A stretch of 64,000 bases of DNA from Pseudobacteroides cellulosolvens ATCC 35603 = DSM 2933 (GTDB taxonomy: Bacteria > Bacillota > Clostridia > Acetivibrionales > DSM-2933): positions 3,671,001 to 3,735,000 of the forward strand of contig NZ_LGTC01000001.1 of the NCBI RefSeq assembly GCF_001262605.1, in the 5' to 3' direction. This document shows, one piece after another, positions 33,834 through 43,794 of the stretch. How positions within the stretch are numbered: position 1 is the stretch's first letter; each line of letters begins with the position of its first letter. The notes beneath the pieces were generated by a model, which was not told where the DNA came from, searched no databases, and was given only the letters and a program-made list of their open reading frames with translations. The translations under genes were made by a program, and so were the position numbers.

Positions 33834-33879
33834 GTGAGGTTTCGGGGTTAGAGCTCTTGAACCATCTTCCGAACCTCAC
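33834..33879 (-). terminator. Terminator of the eight-gene lipid operon
   Basis: GTGAGGTTTCGG (33834-33845) pairs with CCGAACCTCAC (33869-33879) with one bulge. The minus strand continues into GGTTTTGTTTTTATT. The stem includes the stop codon of the AMP-ligase gene. Confidence 0.7.
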
Positions 33880-35333
33880 TTTAACCTGGTATCTATTGAA
33901 TCCCTTATCATATTAAATTCTTTTACTTGTTTGTATTTTGGCAATAATTTATTTACATTTTCAATAACAGAATTTAAGTCAACATCGTCCCAAACATATA
34001 TCGTAGCTTTTATTATTCCTCCATCTTCATACACCTTTACTTTAGCAATTTCAGCATTTTGGTGTATTAAATGTTCAATTTCCTTCGGATCTACATTTTC
34101 ACCGTTTCCGGTCAGTATCATTCGTTTTTTACGTCCTGTCAAATACAATTCGTTATTTTCATCTATATACCCCAAATCTCCTGTATGAAAATAACCGTCT
34201 TTATCAAATGCCTCTTTTGTTGCCTTTTCATTTCCATAGTAACCAAGGCACACATTATCCCCTTTAACCGCTAACTCACCACATCCGTTTTCATCAGGAT
34301 TTATAACTTTTACAACTATATTTTCAAATATAGTTCCCACAGATTTGACATTTATGCTGTTGCTGTATTGGATGCTAAAAATGGAAGATGTTTCAGAAAG
34401 TGCATAGGCTTCCATCATATTAAGGCCTGACTTTTTGTATTCGCTGCGAATATCCTCATCAAAATAGGCTCCTCCCGAAAACATATACTTGATGTTACCG
34501 CCAAACAATGTCTTTAAATCCTGTCCGGTTAGGACAGCAATCTTGTAAAAGCGTTCATATATAAGGGGAACCGCACAAAAAACCGTAGGCTTTACAATTT
34601 GGAGTTCCTCCCCCATTTTTCGCGTATCCGAGCATAAATATATCTGCATACCCGAAATAGTGGAAAACAAAAAATTACAAAGTCCCGCATAAGTGTGGTG
34701 CAGCGGCAAAAACAAATAGCATATATCAGTATCGATCATAGGTGCCCTTTTATACAGATTGTCCCATCCGCACAGAATATTTCGCTGAGTAAGCATGGAC
34801 GCCTTAGGTATACCTGTAGTTCCGGAAGAAAAAACAATCTTGCACATTTTATCATATTCTCTCTCATCAAAATCAAATATATCCTGTTTATTTTTAAGCA
34901 GTTGGTACCCTTTTGCCAAAAGCTCCGCGAAATCCTCCTGCATGTATATATAAATTATGTCATACTTAGGTTTCAAATTACCTATTATATCTTTTTTACC
35001 TTTTGAGTATATAACGCACTTCACATTGGTCCTTCTAATTGCATCATCTACTGAATATTCCTTCCACTCCTTATCAATAGCAACGTTTGCTCCAACATAC
35101 CCCATTATTGCAAGGTCGGATACCATCCATTCGTAGGAGTTTTCTCCATACACTGCTATGTTTTCATTTTGAAGTCCAAAAGACAAAAGCACTTCTGCAA
35201 ACGCTAATACATCATATATTGTTTGTCCAAAGGTTTTTGCCTTATATATATCATCTACTCTTGTGAAAATATATTCTCTGTCTTTCCACTTTTTATAATC
35301 TTCCTTTAAAATTCCCTGAATCGTCCTGTTCAT
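33876..35333 (-). CDS. AMP-dependent acyl-CoA synthetase/ligase (ANL superfamily)
   Basis: 485 residues. The adenylation motif is KIVFSSGTTGIPKASMLTQ (about 164-182), followed by EAYALSETSS and YFHTGDLGYIDENNELYLTGRKKRMI. The N-terminal half is short for a long-chain acyl-CoA synthetase (these are usually 550-650 residues) and the C-terminal subdomain is brief. It should activate a carboxylic acid as acyl-AMP for transfer to CoA or a carrier. As last gene of the lipid operon, 51 bases after the GNAT gene, it may supply an acyl group for the product. The substrate is unknown. Confidence 0.85.
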   Translation of the reverse strand: MNRTIQGILKEDYKKWKDREYIFTRVDDIYKAKTFGQTIYDVLAFAEVLLSFGLQNENIAVYGENSYEWMVSDLAIMGYVGANVAIDKEWKEYSVDDAIRRTNVKCVIYSKGKKDIIGNLKPKYDIIYIYMQEDFAELLAKGYQLLKNKQDIFDFDEREYDKMCKIVFSSGTTGIPKASMLTQRNILCGWDNLYKRAPMIDTDICYLFLPLHHTYAGLCNFLFSTISGMQIYLCSDTRKMGEELQIVKPTVFCAVPLIYERFYKIAVLTGQDLKTLFGGNIKYMFSGGAYFDEDIRSEYKKSGLNMMEAYALSETSSIFSIQYSNSINVKSVGTIFENIVVKVINPDENGCGELAVKGDNVCLGYYGNEKATKEAFDKDGYFHTGDLGYIDENNELYLTGRKKRMILTGNGENVDPKEIEHLIHQNAEIAKVKVYEDGGIIKATIYVWDDVDLNSVIENVNKLLPKYKQVKEFNMIRDSIDTRLK

Positions 35334-35384
35334 ATTTCATCTCCCATTCAGAATGTTAAAGAAATAACTTCCGGTATTCTTTAA

Positions 35385-36449
35385 TCATACCTTACTTAAC
35401 AATACATATTCATACTGGTCTTCCCTTGCTTCTTCTACATACTGTTCAACAATTTTACCCTTTTTAATAAGTGCTCCTATAGAAGAAGCCTGTTTTATTT
35501 GAAGATTATCCATAATAACCTGTGTCATGGCTTTTCCCAAGCCTTTATGCTTATTATCAACGCCCATATACAAAAGAACATAATCGGAGCATTTTCTTCT
35601 CTTCGCTAATATATATAATAAAGTGGGCAGATTAATCTTTCCATACAGCCTGTTTCCATAATTGGGCATACTGATAAAAAATCCTACAGCCTCACCCTCA
35701 TAATACGCGATTTTAACCATAGACATATCTAGTATCATTTTATAAGATGAATAAATTTCCTTAAAGTCATCTTCACTTAAATGTTTAAATATTGGAAAAT
35801 TACTGTACAGTTTCATAATGAGTTTGTAAACTTCACCTATTGCTTTATCCCATGTTTTTTTATTGGGGGATATTATTTCATAGCCTTTCTCGGAAAATTC
35901 CTTATATCTTTCTTTGAACTTGGTTACTTCAAACCCCTTTTTGGGAAGTTTCCTGTATATATTTGAAACATAGCTTTCTTCAATTGCAAAACCACTCTCT
36001 ATAAACAGCTTCAAATAATAATCCTTGTTATAGGGTTCAGATGTGTATGGCGGACGCTCAAAAAGATTTACTTTCAATCTATATTTAATCCAAAAGCTGG
36101 CATCTACAGGTCCAACCATTTTAGGCATACCGTTATCTTTAGCTAATTTATCTGCAGCTGCAAACATTTCACTTGCACACTTTATATCATCTATACATTC
36201 AAAAAAACCTATGTATGCAATGCTGTCGTCAGGATATTTTGTCAATGCAAGCCTTCCGGCTATTTCTCCATTTTTATATGCACACATCTTATACAATTTA
36301 AAGTATTTATTAAGAACATGCTTTCCTGTTAGAAGTTTATGCTCCTCGCTTTTATTTTGCATAAGATCCCTTTTTCCATATAACTTTTTAGGTAAAGTAA
36401 GGAAATCTCTAATATATTTTTCTTCATCATCAAACCATATTATTTCCAT
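35385..36449 (-). CDS. GNAT-fold N-acyltransferase
   Basis: 354 residues. The N-terminal half has GRLALTKYPDDSIAYIGFFECIDD and GPVDASFWIKYRL, seen in a group of long GNAT proteins that may act on lipids or polyketides. The C-terminal half has a weak acetyl-CoA loop (YMGVDNKHKGLGKAMTQVI). It lies five bases after the downstream dikinase and before the AMP-ligase, so transfer of an acyl group made by the ligase is a natural guess. No membrane segment is seen. Confidence 0.65.
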   Translation of the reverse strand: MEIIWFDDEEKYIRDFLTLPKKLYGKRDLMQNKSEEHKLLTGKHVLNKYFKLYKMCAYKNGEIAGRLALTKYPDDSIAYIGFFECIDDIKCASEMFAAADKLAKDNGMPKMVGPVDASFWIKYRLKVNLFERPPYTSEPYNKDYYLKLFIESGFAIEESYVSNIYRKLPKKGFEVTKFKERYKEFSEKGYEIISPNKKTWDKAIGEVYKLIMKLYSNFPIFKHLSEDDFKEIYSSYKMILDMSMVKIAYYEGEAVGFFISMPNYGNRLYGKINLPTLLYILAKRRKCSDYVLLYMGVDNKHKGLGKAMTQVIMDNLQIKQASSIGALIKKGKIVEQYVEEAREDQYEYVLLSKV

Positions 36450-36454
36450 GGCTC

Positions 36455-38875
36455 TTACCTTCCTTCTATTCTAATCTCACCGGTACTGCCGTTCATATAA
36501 ACAACATCACCTGTTTTTAGCTTTTGGGTGATACCTTTTATCCCGACTACAGATGGAATCCCTAATTCTCTCGAAATAATTGCAGTATGAGATAAGAGCG
36601 ACCCTTTTTCAGCTATTATACCCTTTGAGAGAGTAAGAAAGAAAACCCAACCTGGGTCAGTCATTTTTGTAACAAGTATTTTATCCTTTACATCATTAGC
36701 CTTTGTAACATCTTCAATAACAAGCACTTCACCTCTGGCTTCTCCGTTGGAACAAGGTGTACCCGTTAATATTGTCTCATCCCATAGTTTATTCTCAGCC
36801 TGGTTTACCTTTCTGACAGTTTTATTAAATTCATCTCCGGCAAAAACTAGTCTGGAATACGGAGGTAATTGCTCAAACTGCTTATATTTTTCCATCCTTT
36901 CCCTCACCAAAGAATGAAAATCATACAGACCGCCTTTTATGTAATCAAATATCTCTTCTGTTCTCAAATAAAATATGTCTTCTTTTTTTTCCAATGACCC
37001 TTCCTTTACCATATTGCTTCCTATTGTCAGGAATATAGTCCTTACCATCCCATAAATACGGCTTCGGTTAAGTCTTGATATTTCACGGTTTTTAATTCCC
37101 TGCATTGCACGTCGGCTAAGTCTTTCTACAGATCTTACCTTTCTCTTAGGAATATTGTCTGAAAATTTGACAGATACCCTTGTATCCTTACATTTAAGAG
37201 TATTGTATAAATTATTTAGTTTTTCTATGTCTTTTCCATACTCTACTATTTTATCAACCAACAGCTTGGGATTAGAGCGGAAGGTCTTAGTTTCCAATTT
37301 CAGTTCCTCTGTCATCCTATCCCCATATAGCCTTAGATAATTAATAAATCTATTTGTAAAGTCACTTTGGTTTAATGCCATAAATTCTTTTAACATAAGG
37401 TCATTATGAAGAGCTTCAAGTCTCTTTATCCATCCTTCATCAACAGCCATTTTGGCTAATGCCACCAGCTCTCTAACAGGCTTCATGCTTTCGATATTGG
37501 TTATTCCGGAAATATACTGATTTGTTTCCTGCTCGTAGTTTTTAATACCAATTTGCTTTAGTTTCCTTTTTAGTAGTGCTGTAAAAACGAAGCCGTACAT
37601 GTCATTTAAAAGGGTAATATCCCAATCCTTTAATACCGCATCGCCTATTGCATTATATAAATTTACTAATTCCCTATTTTTCATATCTTCATGATAATTT
37701 TCACAAAATAGTTTTTCAATTCGGTCAAAGCTGGCATTGAGCTTTTCCATACCTTTTTGAACATGAAACGCTTCATAGATAGCGTTAAAATATACTCTTA
37801 TCCGCTGAATTACCGATATATTGTTTTTTTCATCATCGTGCTCCTTATTGGATACACCCATCATTTCCTGCCATATCGGAATAATTTTTTTGCTTAAGGG
37901 GAGAAACTTTATCACAGTATACCAGTTACTGATTTTATAATAGACTCTTCCATTTGCACTTCCCACCATCTGTCTAAAAACCGAATCATACTTTTCAACC
38001 ATTTTTTTATTTTTCAGGCATCTAAAAGCTACACCCTTAAACACACTGTAGTATGCAAACTCTATAAATGATTGTGTCAATGGCAGAGTAATCCCGGGAT
38101 AACTTTCTACAATATTGCTGTTATCCAAAATAGTGGTTTTCAAAATCTTTAAGGTTGTTATGGGTCTAATCTGAAGTATATAGATTTGTCCGTTTTTAAT
38201 TGTGAACTCAATATCTAAATACTCTCCAAATAGCCCTTTTAATTTATCACTATAGCCAATAAGCTCTTCAATTACTTCCCTACCTATTACAGGTGAGCCT
38301 TCCATACTTTCATAATAGTACAACCTGTCTGTATTATTATAATAGTATGATGTTGTCGGAACCTTTTCCTCAACTACACCATCCCCGCTTCCCTCACCAA
38401 TTACAATTACCGATTCATTTAATAGTCCCTGGGGATTGGCGGTGAACATTACACCTGAATAGTCTCCATTAACCATTCGCTGCACAATGACACTCATGGA
38501 TATTTCTTCTGTTATGCCCTGTTGCTTGCAGTATAGGGCTACATTTTCACTATAGACCGACTCCCTGCATTTATTTATTTTTTCAACCACTAAATTAACC
38601 GGCACATTCAAAAATGTATCAAACTGTCCGGCAAATGAGTTTTCCGCCCCATCCTCCGATAATGCTGCAGAACGAACAGAAAACAACTGCTCCGCGGAAA
38701 AATTTTCTTCTAAATATTTATTAACGCAGCTTGCCATTTCGTTACTTTCCAAGTCTTTATGAGAAATAGCAAAAAGTTCTGGCACAGGAATTCCATAAGA
38801 CTTTGCCAAAAACAAATTATGTGCCTTTTTACCCACTATATAATTTTTAATATTATCCTGAGTAACCATTTTCAT
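36455..38875 (-). CDS. PEP synthase/rifampicin phosphotransferase-like dikinase (B)
   Basis: 806 residues. An N-terminal ATP-grasp domain of the PPDK type (FSVRSAALSEDGAENSFAGQ; MVNGDYSGVMFTANPQG; GYLDIEFTIKNGQIYILQIRP in outline) ends near residue 330. A long helical middle region shows no known fold. The C-terminus is the swivelling phospho-His domain, with H763 in KGSLLSHTAIISRELG. The PEP-binding barrel of PpsA is absent. The order ATP-grasp, middle, His domain at the very end matches rifampicin phosphotransferase, which moves the beta-phosphate of ATP to an alcohol. A different acceptor, perhaps a lipid or isoprenoid alcohol, is likely here. ATG overlaps the UbiA-like stop by one base. 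Confidence 0.8.
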   Translation of the reverse strand: MKMVTQDNIKNYIVGKKAHNLFLAKSYGIPVPELFAISHKDLESNEMASCVNKYLEENFSAEQLFSVRSAALSEDGAENSFAGQFDTFLNVPVNLVVEKINKCRESVYSENVALYCKQQGITEEISMSVIVQRMVNGDYSGVMFTANPQGLLNESVIVIGEGSGDGVVEEKVPTTSYYYNNTDRLYYYESMEGSPVIGREVIEELIGYSDKLKGLFGEYLDIEFTIKNGQIYILQIRPITTLKILKTTILDNSNIVESYPGITLPLTQSFIEFAYYSVFKGVAFRCLKNKKMVEKYDSVFRQMVGSANGRVYYKISNWYTVIKFLPLSKKIIPIWQEMMGVSNKEHDDEKNNISVIQRIRVYFNAIYEAFHVQKGMEKLNASFDRIEKLFCENYHEDMKNRELVNLYNAIGDAVLKDWDITLLNDMYGFVFTALLKRKLKQIGIKNYEQETNQYISGITNIESMKPVRELVALAKMAVDEGWIKRLEALHNDLMLKEFMALNQSDFTNRFINYLRLYGDRMTEELKLETKTFRSNPKLLVDKIVEYGKDIEKLNNLYNTLKCKDTRVSVKFSDNIPKRKVRSVERLSRRAMQGIKNREISRLNRSRIYGMVRTIFLTIGSNMVKEGSLEKKEDIFYLRTEEIFDYIKGGLYDFHSLVRERMEKYKQFEQLPPYSRLVFAGDEFNKTVRKVNQAENKLWDETILTGTPCSNGEARGEVLVIEDVTKANDVKDKILVTKMTDPGWVFFLTLSKGIIAEKGSLLSHTAIISRELGIPSVVGIKGITQKLKTGDVVYMNGSTGEIRIEGR

Positions 38876-39774
38876 CAGATGTACCCCACAATTAGATAAA
38901 CCACTACAACCAGAATCATGGTGGATTCCTGTATATATGTATATCTCTCAACCTTATCTACTATTTTATATTGAGTAGGATCCTTCATAAATGAAATAAA
39001 CTTCCATGTCATCCACGCTACATTTATGAACAATACACCAATTGCTATTCTGTTTAACCTGTACACCAGAAGGAAATTTGTCAATATATCAACCAATGTC
39101 AGTATAAGAACAAATCTAGTAGACTTTTTATATCCAAACAATTTTGAGTATGTAGTATATTCCGTCTCATCCTTTGGAGCACGGATTTTACGGGATATTT
39201 CCCATATAAGTGCTGGAAAATACAGAGTAAATGCGACAAGAAAACTTGTTAGAGTAAATGGATACAAATTATACTTTATACATGTAAATGATATTATGTA
39301 TATATTCATAATCAATTGTACAGGGTTATGCGTAACAAGTGCTAAGGGTAGGCTTTTTTGAATTTTATGTTTTTTAAAAAACCAAACAGACATCAGCCAG
39401 CCGTATACATATAAAAAGAGAAAAAACCATATATTATTCATAAATATGAAATTCAAGATACATGTTACTATGATCAAAATTGTAACAAATATTTTCAAGT
39501 CAATTTTATGCACACGTCCTGATGGTAAAGGCCTTTCCGGGAATAATCTTTTGTCTGTTTCATAATCCTTGAAATCATCTGCAATTCGCAGCATAAGTAG
39601 AAAGCTAAAAATGGTAAAGCTTCCGACAAATTCTGCTATTCCGATTGAGAAATCAGTTATTCCATAGTTTAAAAGCAGAATAAAATATATTTCAAGGAAT
39701 ATTATAGTTCCAAGAATAAGTCTTGGAACTATGGGATACATCTCTTTAAAGTATATAGAAAGTCTTTTTAGCAT
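38875..39774 (-). CDS. UbiA-like prenyltransferase, membrane
   Basis: 299 residues and eight or nine membrane helices. The first Asp-rich motif is LRIADDFKDYETD with PLPSGRV shortly after, as in UbiA proteins. The second is weaker: KIRAPKDETEYTTYSKLFG in place of DxxGD. UbiA enzymes attach prenyl chains to aromatics, sugars or glycerol phosphate; digeranylgeranylglyceryl phosphate synthase of archaea is one. The gene overlaps psd by seven bases and the next dikinase by one, so all three are translationally coupled. Confidence 0.75.
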   Translation of the reverse strand: MLKRLSIYFKEMYPIVPRLILGTIIFLEIYFILLLNYGITDFSIGIAEFVGSFTIFSFLLMLRIADDFKDYETDKRLFPERPLPSGRVHKIDLKIFVTILIIVTCILNFIFMNNIWFFLFLYVYGWLMSVWFFKKHKIQKSLPLALVTHNPVQLIMNIYIISFTCIKYNLYPFTLTSFLVAFTLYFPALIWEISRKIRAPKDETEYTTYSKLFGYKKSTRFVLILTLVDILTNFLLVYRLNRIAIGVLFINVAWMTWKFISFMKDPTQYKIVDKVERYTYIQESTMILVVVVYLIVGYI

Positions 39775-40643
39775 ATTCTTTCCCCTATTCTCTCACCGTA
39801 CTTCACTTTTGTTTCTATACCTTTAGCAGAATTTGAAACTATGTCCTCATCAATATTTACTGCGGTTTCTTTTAAAAGCAATACTATTGTGGACCCTCCC
39901 ATTTCAAACCAGCCCTTTTCCTCACCCTTTTTAAATGATGCTTTTAAATTGTTAACGATCTTGCCAACTAAAAGTCCACCTACTTCCATCTGCACTACTT
40001 TTCCAAAATGTTTTGTATCAAGGACCGAGTACTCCCTGCTGTTTTCACAATACACCTTATGCCTTTTTGCAGAAATGGGTCCTACAGTATGCAGTCTGCC
40101 GCTAATGTGTTTACTGAATAACATTTTACCGTCATCACAATAGCAATAGTGATGATAATCATCCACTGTAAGCCGGAATACAAGGCATATTCCGCCGCTG
40201 TATTCCTCGGCAAGTTCCCTATCCTGTATGAGTTCTTCAACGGTATAAATGCTATTTTTTATTTTAATGCTAAGGTCTTTTTCAATTTTGTAATACATAA
40301 GCTTGGAATCCGCAATCGAAGGCAATATACTTTCATCCCTGGGGATAGGTCTTTTCTCGGGAATTATTGTTCTTATGAAAAAATCATTGAAAGACTTATA
40401 TTCCCTTTTCTGGTATTGTGCCATATCAATTCCGTATTCCGCTATAAACGGCTGGATTTTTGCAATGGACTTGCTGCTGTCATTTTTCCTTGCATTATAC
40501 CTTGAATACCATTTACCTGAAATAAATACTCTTAAAATAATCCGCCCTAAAATAGTATTATATAAAAACTTTAACTGCCCGTCCTTAAATTGCTTCTCCT
40601 GGTACAAGCTTCTAGTCTCACGATTATAGATATTTACACCCAT
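39768..40643 (-). CDS. psd: Phosphatidylserine decarboxylase proenzyme
   Basis: 291 residues. The self-cleavage motif is GGST at 249-252 (LGST in many relatives), where Ser251 becomes the pyruvoyl group. VDDYHHYCY and HTVGPIS are also conserved, with the catalytic His. It converts phosphatidylserine (or archaetidylserine) to the ethanolamine lipid. It follows pssA after 12 bases, the usual two-step pair. This is the clostridial/archaetidylserine-like long type, not the short PsdA of many archaea. Confidence 0.92.
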   Translation of the reverse strand: MGVNIYNRETRSLYQEKQFKDGQLKFLYNTILGRIILRVFISGKWYSRYNARKNDSSKSIAKIQPFIAEYGIDMAQYQKREYKSFNDFFIRTIIPEKRPIPRDESILPSIADSKLMYYKIEKDLSIKIKNSIYTVEELIQDRELAEEYSGGICLVFRLTVDDYHHYCYCDDGKMLFSKHISGRLHTVGPISAKRHKVYCENSREYSVLDTKHFGKVVQMEVGGLLVGKIVNNLKASFKKGEEKGWFEMGGSTIVLLLKETAVNIDEDIVSNSAKGIETKVKYGERIGERIC

Positions 40644-40655
40644 TTAATTTTCCCT

Positions 40656-41270
40656 TTACCCTACAAGCATAATGGCACAACATACTACGATTGCAGCCAA
40701 ACCCAAAATTATATAAGCAACTCCACGTGGTTTTGGCACTCTAATTTTAAGTATGTATAACAATGCCATGATTAACATCAATAAACTATATATAGCTGCA
40801 AAAGTACTCGCTTTAAGTATGAAACTAAAAAACCAGAAGGTTGTAAATATAAGGGCCGCAAAAGTTACCGGTAAGCCGGTATAATATTTGACAGGCGATT
40901 CTGTGCCTGATTCCTTGATAGCTATATTGAAGTAGCCTAATCTTGATATAGCAGCTAATGTATACACTATATAAATCACCACATTATACCATTTAGTTAA
41001 ACCTATTCCACAGCATAAAGCTATCGGTAACGCTACAAACCCCATCATATCCGCAAGAGAATCTATTTCTACCCCAAACAATTTCTCTTCCTCTGTTCGT
41101 TTACAGTGTCTTGCAACCATCCCGTCAAAAAGATCGCATACCCCACTGATTGCAAGGCACAGCATTGCATAAGGGATATTTTGAGTAAATGAAAAATAAA
41201 TCCCCATGACCGCTAGTGCCACACCTATATAAGTAAGTATTACTGATTTGTTGTATTTTCCTATAAACAT
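40656..41270 (-). CDS. pssA: CDP-alcohol phosphatidyltransferase (phosphatidylserine synthase-like)
   Basis: 204 residues and about six membrane helices. The CDP-alcohol motif is DLFDGMVARHCKRTEEEKLFG, then VEIDSLADMM; the gap between AR and G is 11 rather than the common 8. This spacing is seen in type II phosphatidylserine synthases and archaetidylserine synthases. It should exchange CMP of a CDP-lipid for serine. The gene lies two bases after dikinase A and 12 bases before psd. Confidence 0.85.
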   Translation of the reverse strand: MFIGKYNKSVILTYIGVALAVMGIYFSFTQNIPYAMLCLAISGVCDLFDGMVARHCKRTEEEKLFGVEIDSLADMMGFVALPIALCCGIGLTKWYNVVIYIVYTLAAISRLGYFNIAIKESGTESPVKYYTGLPVTFAALIFTTFWFFSFILKASTFAAIYSLLMLIMALLYILKIRVPKPRGVAYIILGLAAIVVCCAIMLVG

Positions 41271-41272
41271 AA

Positions 41273-43783
41273 CTATTCCTTTTCTACAGTTATTTCTCCA
41301 GTGGTTCCGTTTATCGTTATTGTACTTCCGTCTTTTATAAGCTTTGTTGCATCATTGGTACATACCACGCAGGGAATTCCATATTCTCTCGAAACAATGG
41401 CCGCATGGCACAATATTCCGCCATATTCGGTAACAATTCCTTTTAGAATGGCAAATTTGCTTGTCCAACCAGTGTCGGTAAACCTTGTCACAAGGATATC
41501 TCCTACTTGAAGGCGATCTATTTCTGCAAGACTATTAATTACTCTTGCAGGCCCTGTCACCGTCCCATTATTGCAGCCGATTCCCTTTATCCCACCGGAC
41601 ATCTTTTTGCCTTTTATAGAAGCTATATTAAATGCAGCTCCAATTTCATTTTCACTTAAGAAGTTCTGGAAGGACTGATAATACTTTCTATTCCTTGCTA
41701 TGATATTCCGTAAATCCTCTTGGGTAATTTTCCTGTCAATAAATTCAAAAACGTCTTCTATCTTTGTATACCAAATGTCATCTTCACAGCTTAAGATTCC
41801 TGATTTAACATAGGCTTTTGAAAGCTTCATTGTGAAAATACGTATTATATAATAAAATCTTGTGGAAATATCCCTGAATTCCTCTCTCCACCATAACATG
41901 CTTCGCATTTTAACTATACTTTTTTCAACCTTCAAATATTTCTTTTTACCAAGCTGTTCTTTTAACTTCTGTTTCTGTTTTTCAAAAACCTCTACCTGAT
42001 GTTTTCTGTCACTTTCTGGACTTAGACTGTCATCTAATGCAACTGTTTCCTTAAACATTTTAATAACGCTTTCCACATCTTCACAGTAACATGGATACGT
42101 TACATCAAGCTCTTTTTCTGAATGATAGCCATACAAATTAATAAACTCAGCAAGCTTTGGTATATAGTTTTCATTGCTGTTTTCATCATATGCCTTTTTA
42201 ATTACCGATACCTTACTGTCACTCCAAAAGGCATACGCTTTTTTATCTGCAATAATCTTTCTTGATATATCCCACATATAGTAAAAAGGAAGCAAATGAG
42301 ATATGTTATCAAGCCCTCCAATAAGATTAAAATACTCTCCGCTGCTTACAAACTTAAGCAAATTATCCTTAAATAGTGACTGATTGACTGTATTAATGAA
42401 AATCTGCCAGAAATACGTACTTTCACTTAGGAGGTAGTCTTCCTTAACAAGCTTGTACCATATAAATTCCAAATCATCAAGCTTTTCTTCATTCTTAAAA
42501 CTATTTATATAATTAAAATATTTATCTAAAAGCTCAGTTTTAAGTTTCTGTGCATTTTTACTTCTATCTGCTACTATTTTCTTCTGTGCTATAGCCATTC
42601 TGAGTATTCCCAATAAGGTTTTAGGTGTTATCTTTGTAACATTTCCATCACCTTCATAAGTGGGCATAACACCAAGATCATTATCAAATTCTCTTTCCTT
42701 ATATCCAGGAACCTTTGACATGGCTGTTTTTACAACACTCAAATTCCAGTAAGGACGTCCAAAAAACATATCCCCAGCCTTACGCCATTCACTCTTGTTG
42801 AGGATTTTTGAATCAAACACAAACTTCTTAAGGGTATATTCCCAAATGAATTCATAAAGGCTCCACATATAGGGAGTGCAGACATTGGCTGATACTCCGC
42901 CATCCTTAAAATCAGCAGTTGTCCACTGATCCTTTATGCCTGAATACATTATTTTTGTTATGGCACGGGCTTGGACAAAATATATTTCATTATCCTTAAC
43001 AGCAAACTCTATATCACATGGAAATCCGTATAGCATCTGAATATCCAAGGCCTTTTTTGCAAGCTTCAAAAACTTTTCTCTTGTCAAAAGCTTATTGGTC
43101 TTTTCATAAACTTCCTTATCATCAAACCAGTTATATAAATAGCATTCCGGATTTACCTTGCCGCTTACAATCTCTTCGCCAAGCCCTTCTGCTACTTCCA
43201 CTACAATTTCTTTATCATTGCCGCTTAAAGGATTTACCGTAAATGCTATGCCGCTTATATCTGCTTCAACCATTTCCTGAACGACAACTGCCATTTTCAT
43301 GTCGCTGACACCCAGCCCATTATCAATTAGATAAGATAATACTCCCTCTGTATACATAGACTTGTAGCATCCTATAATTGACTTGCAGATGTCATCGATT
43401 CCTTCAACATTTAAAAAAGTACGGTATTGTCCTGCAAAAGCAAAGCCTGCAAGGTCTTCCTTCAGGCCGCTGCTACGCACCGCATATTTTTTAATTTGAA
43501 GAAGCTTGGATATTTCAGATATAACATCATGGGTAAGATCTATTTTATCAAACAGTTTTATAATTTCACTACTTATTGTCCTTATATTATCCTTATTAAT
43601 TTTAGACGATAATTCATTTATTTTTCCGGCTAATCCACTTTCTCTTATTACTTCATCATAGGTATCGCTATCAAGCACAAAGCCATCAGGCACACAGAAT
43701 CCATTATTCCTTAGCTTCATAAGCGACTGTGCTTTATTTCCTACCTTGTCCGCCTTAGCATAACTGCTTAAACTAACAAGCAT
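41273..43783 (-). CDS. PEP synthase/rifampicin phosphotransferase-like dikinase (A)
   Basis: 836 residues with the same layout as dikinase B at 36455-38875: ATP-grasp domain (YAVRSSGLKEDLAGFAFAGQ; MVEADISGIAFTVNPLSG; FPCDIEFAVKDNEIYFVQAR), unassigned helical middle, and terminal His domain with H793 in YGGILCHAAIVSREYG. In both proteins the catalytic His is 44 residues from the end. Middle sequences of A and B differ much more than the ends, suggesting different acceptors. The first Met is 11 bases after the CDP-archaeol-synthase-like gene. Confidence 0.82.
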   Translation of the reverse strand: MLVSLSSYAKADKVGNKAQSLMKLRNNGFCVPDGFVLDSDTYDEVIRESGLAGKINELSSKINKDNIRTISSEIIKLFDKIDLTHDVISEISKLLQIKKYAVRSSGLKEDLAGFAFAGQYRTFLNVEGIDDICKSIIGCYKSMYTEGVLSYLIDNGLGVSDMKMAVVVQEMVEADISGIAFTVNPLSGNDKEIVVEVAEGLGEEIVSGKVNPECYLYNWFDDKEVYEKTNKLLTREKFLKLAKKALDIQMLYGFPCDIEFAVKDNEIYFVQARAITKIMYSGIKDQWTTADFKDGGVSANVCTPYMWSLYEFIWEYTLKKFVFDSKILNKSEWRKAGDMFFGRPYWNLSVVKTAMSKVPGYKEREFDNDLGVMPTYEGDGNVTKITPKTLLGILRMAIAQKKIVADRSKNAQKLKTELLDKYFNYINSFKNEEKLDDLEFIWYKLVKEDYLLSESTYFWQIFINTVNQSLFKDNLLKFVSSGEYFNLIGGLDNISHLLPFYYMWDISRKIIADKKAYAFWSDSKVSVIKKAYDENSNENYIPKLAEFINLYGYHSEKELDVTYPCYCEDVESVIKMFKETVALDDSLSPESDRKHQVEVFEKQKQKLKEQLGKKKYLKVEKSIVKMRSMLWWREEFRDISTRFYYIIRIFTMKLSKAYVKSGILSCEDDIWYTKIEDVFEFIDRKITQEDLRNIIARNRKYYQSFQNFLSENEIGAAFNIASIKGKKMSGGIKGIGCNNGTVTGPARVINSLAEIDRLQVGDILVTRFTDTGWTSKFAILKGIVTEYGGILCHAAIVSREYGIPCVVCTNDATKLIKDGSTITINGTTGEITVEKE

Positions 43784-43794
43784 CCTTTATCCCC

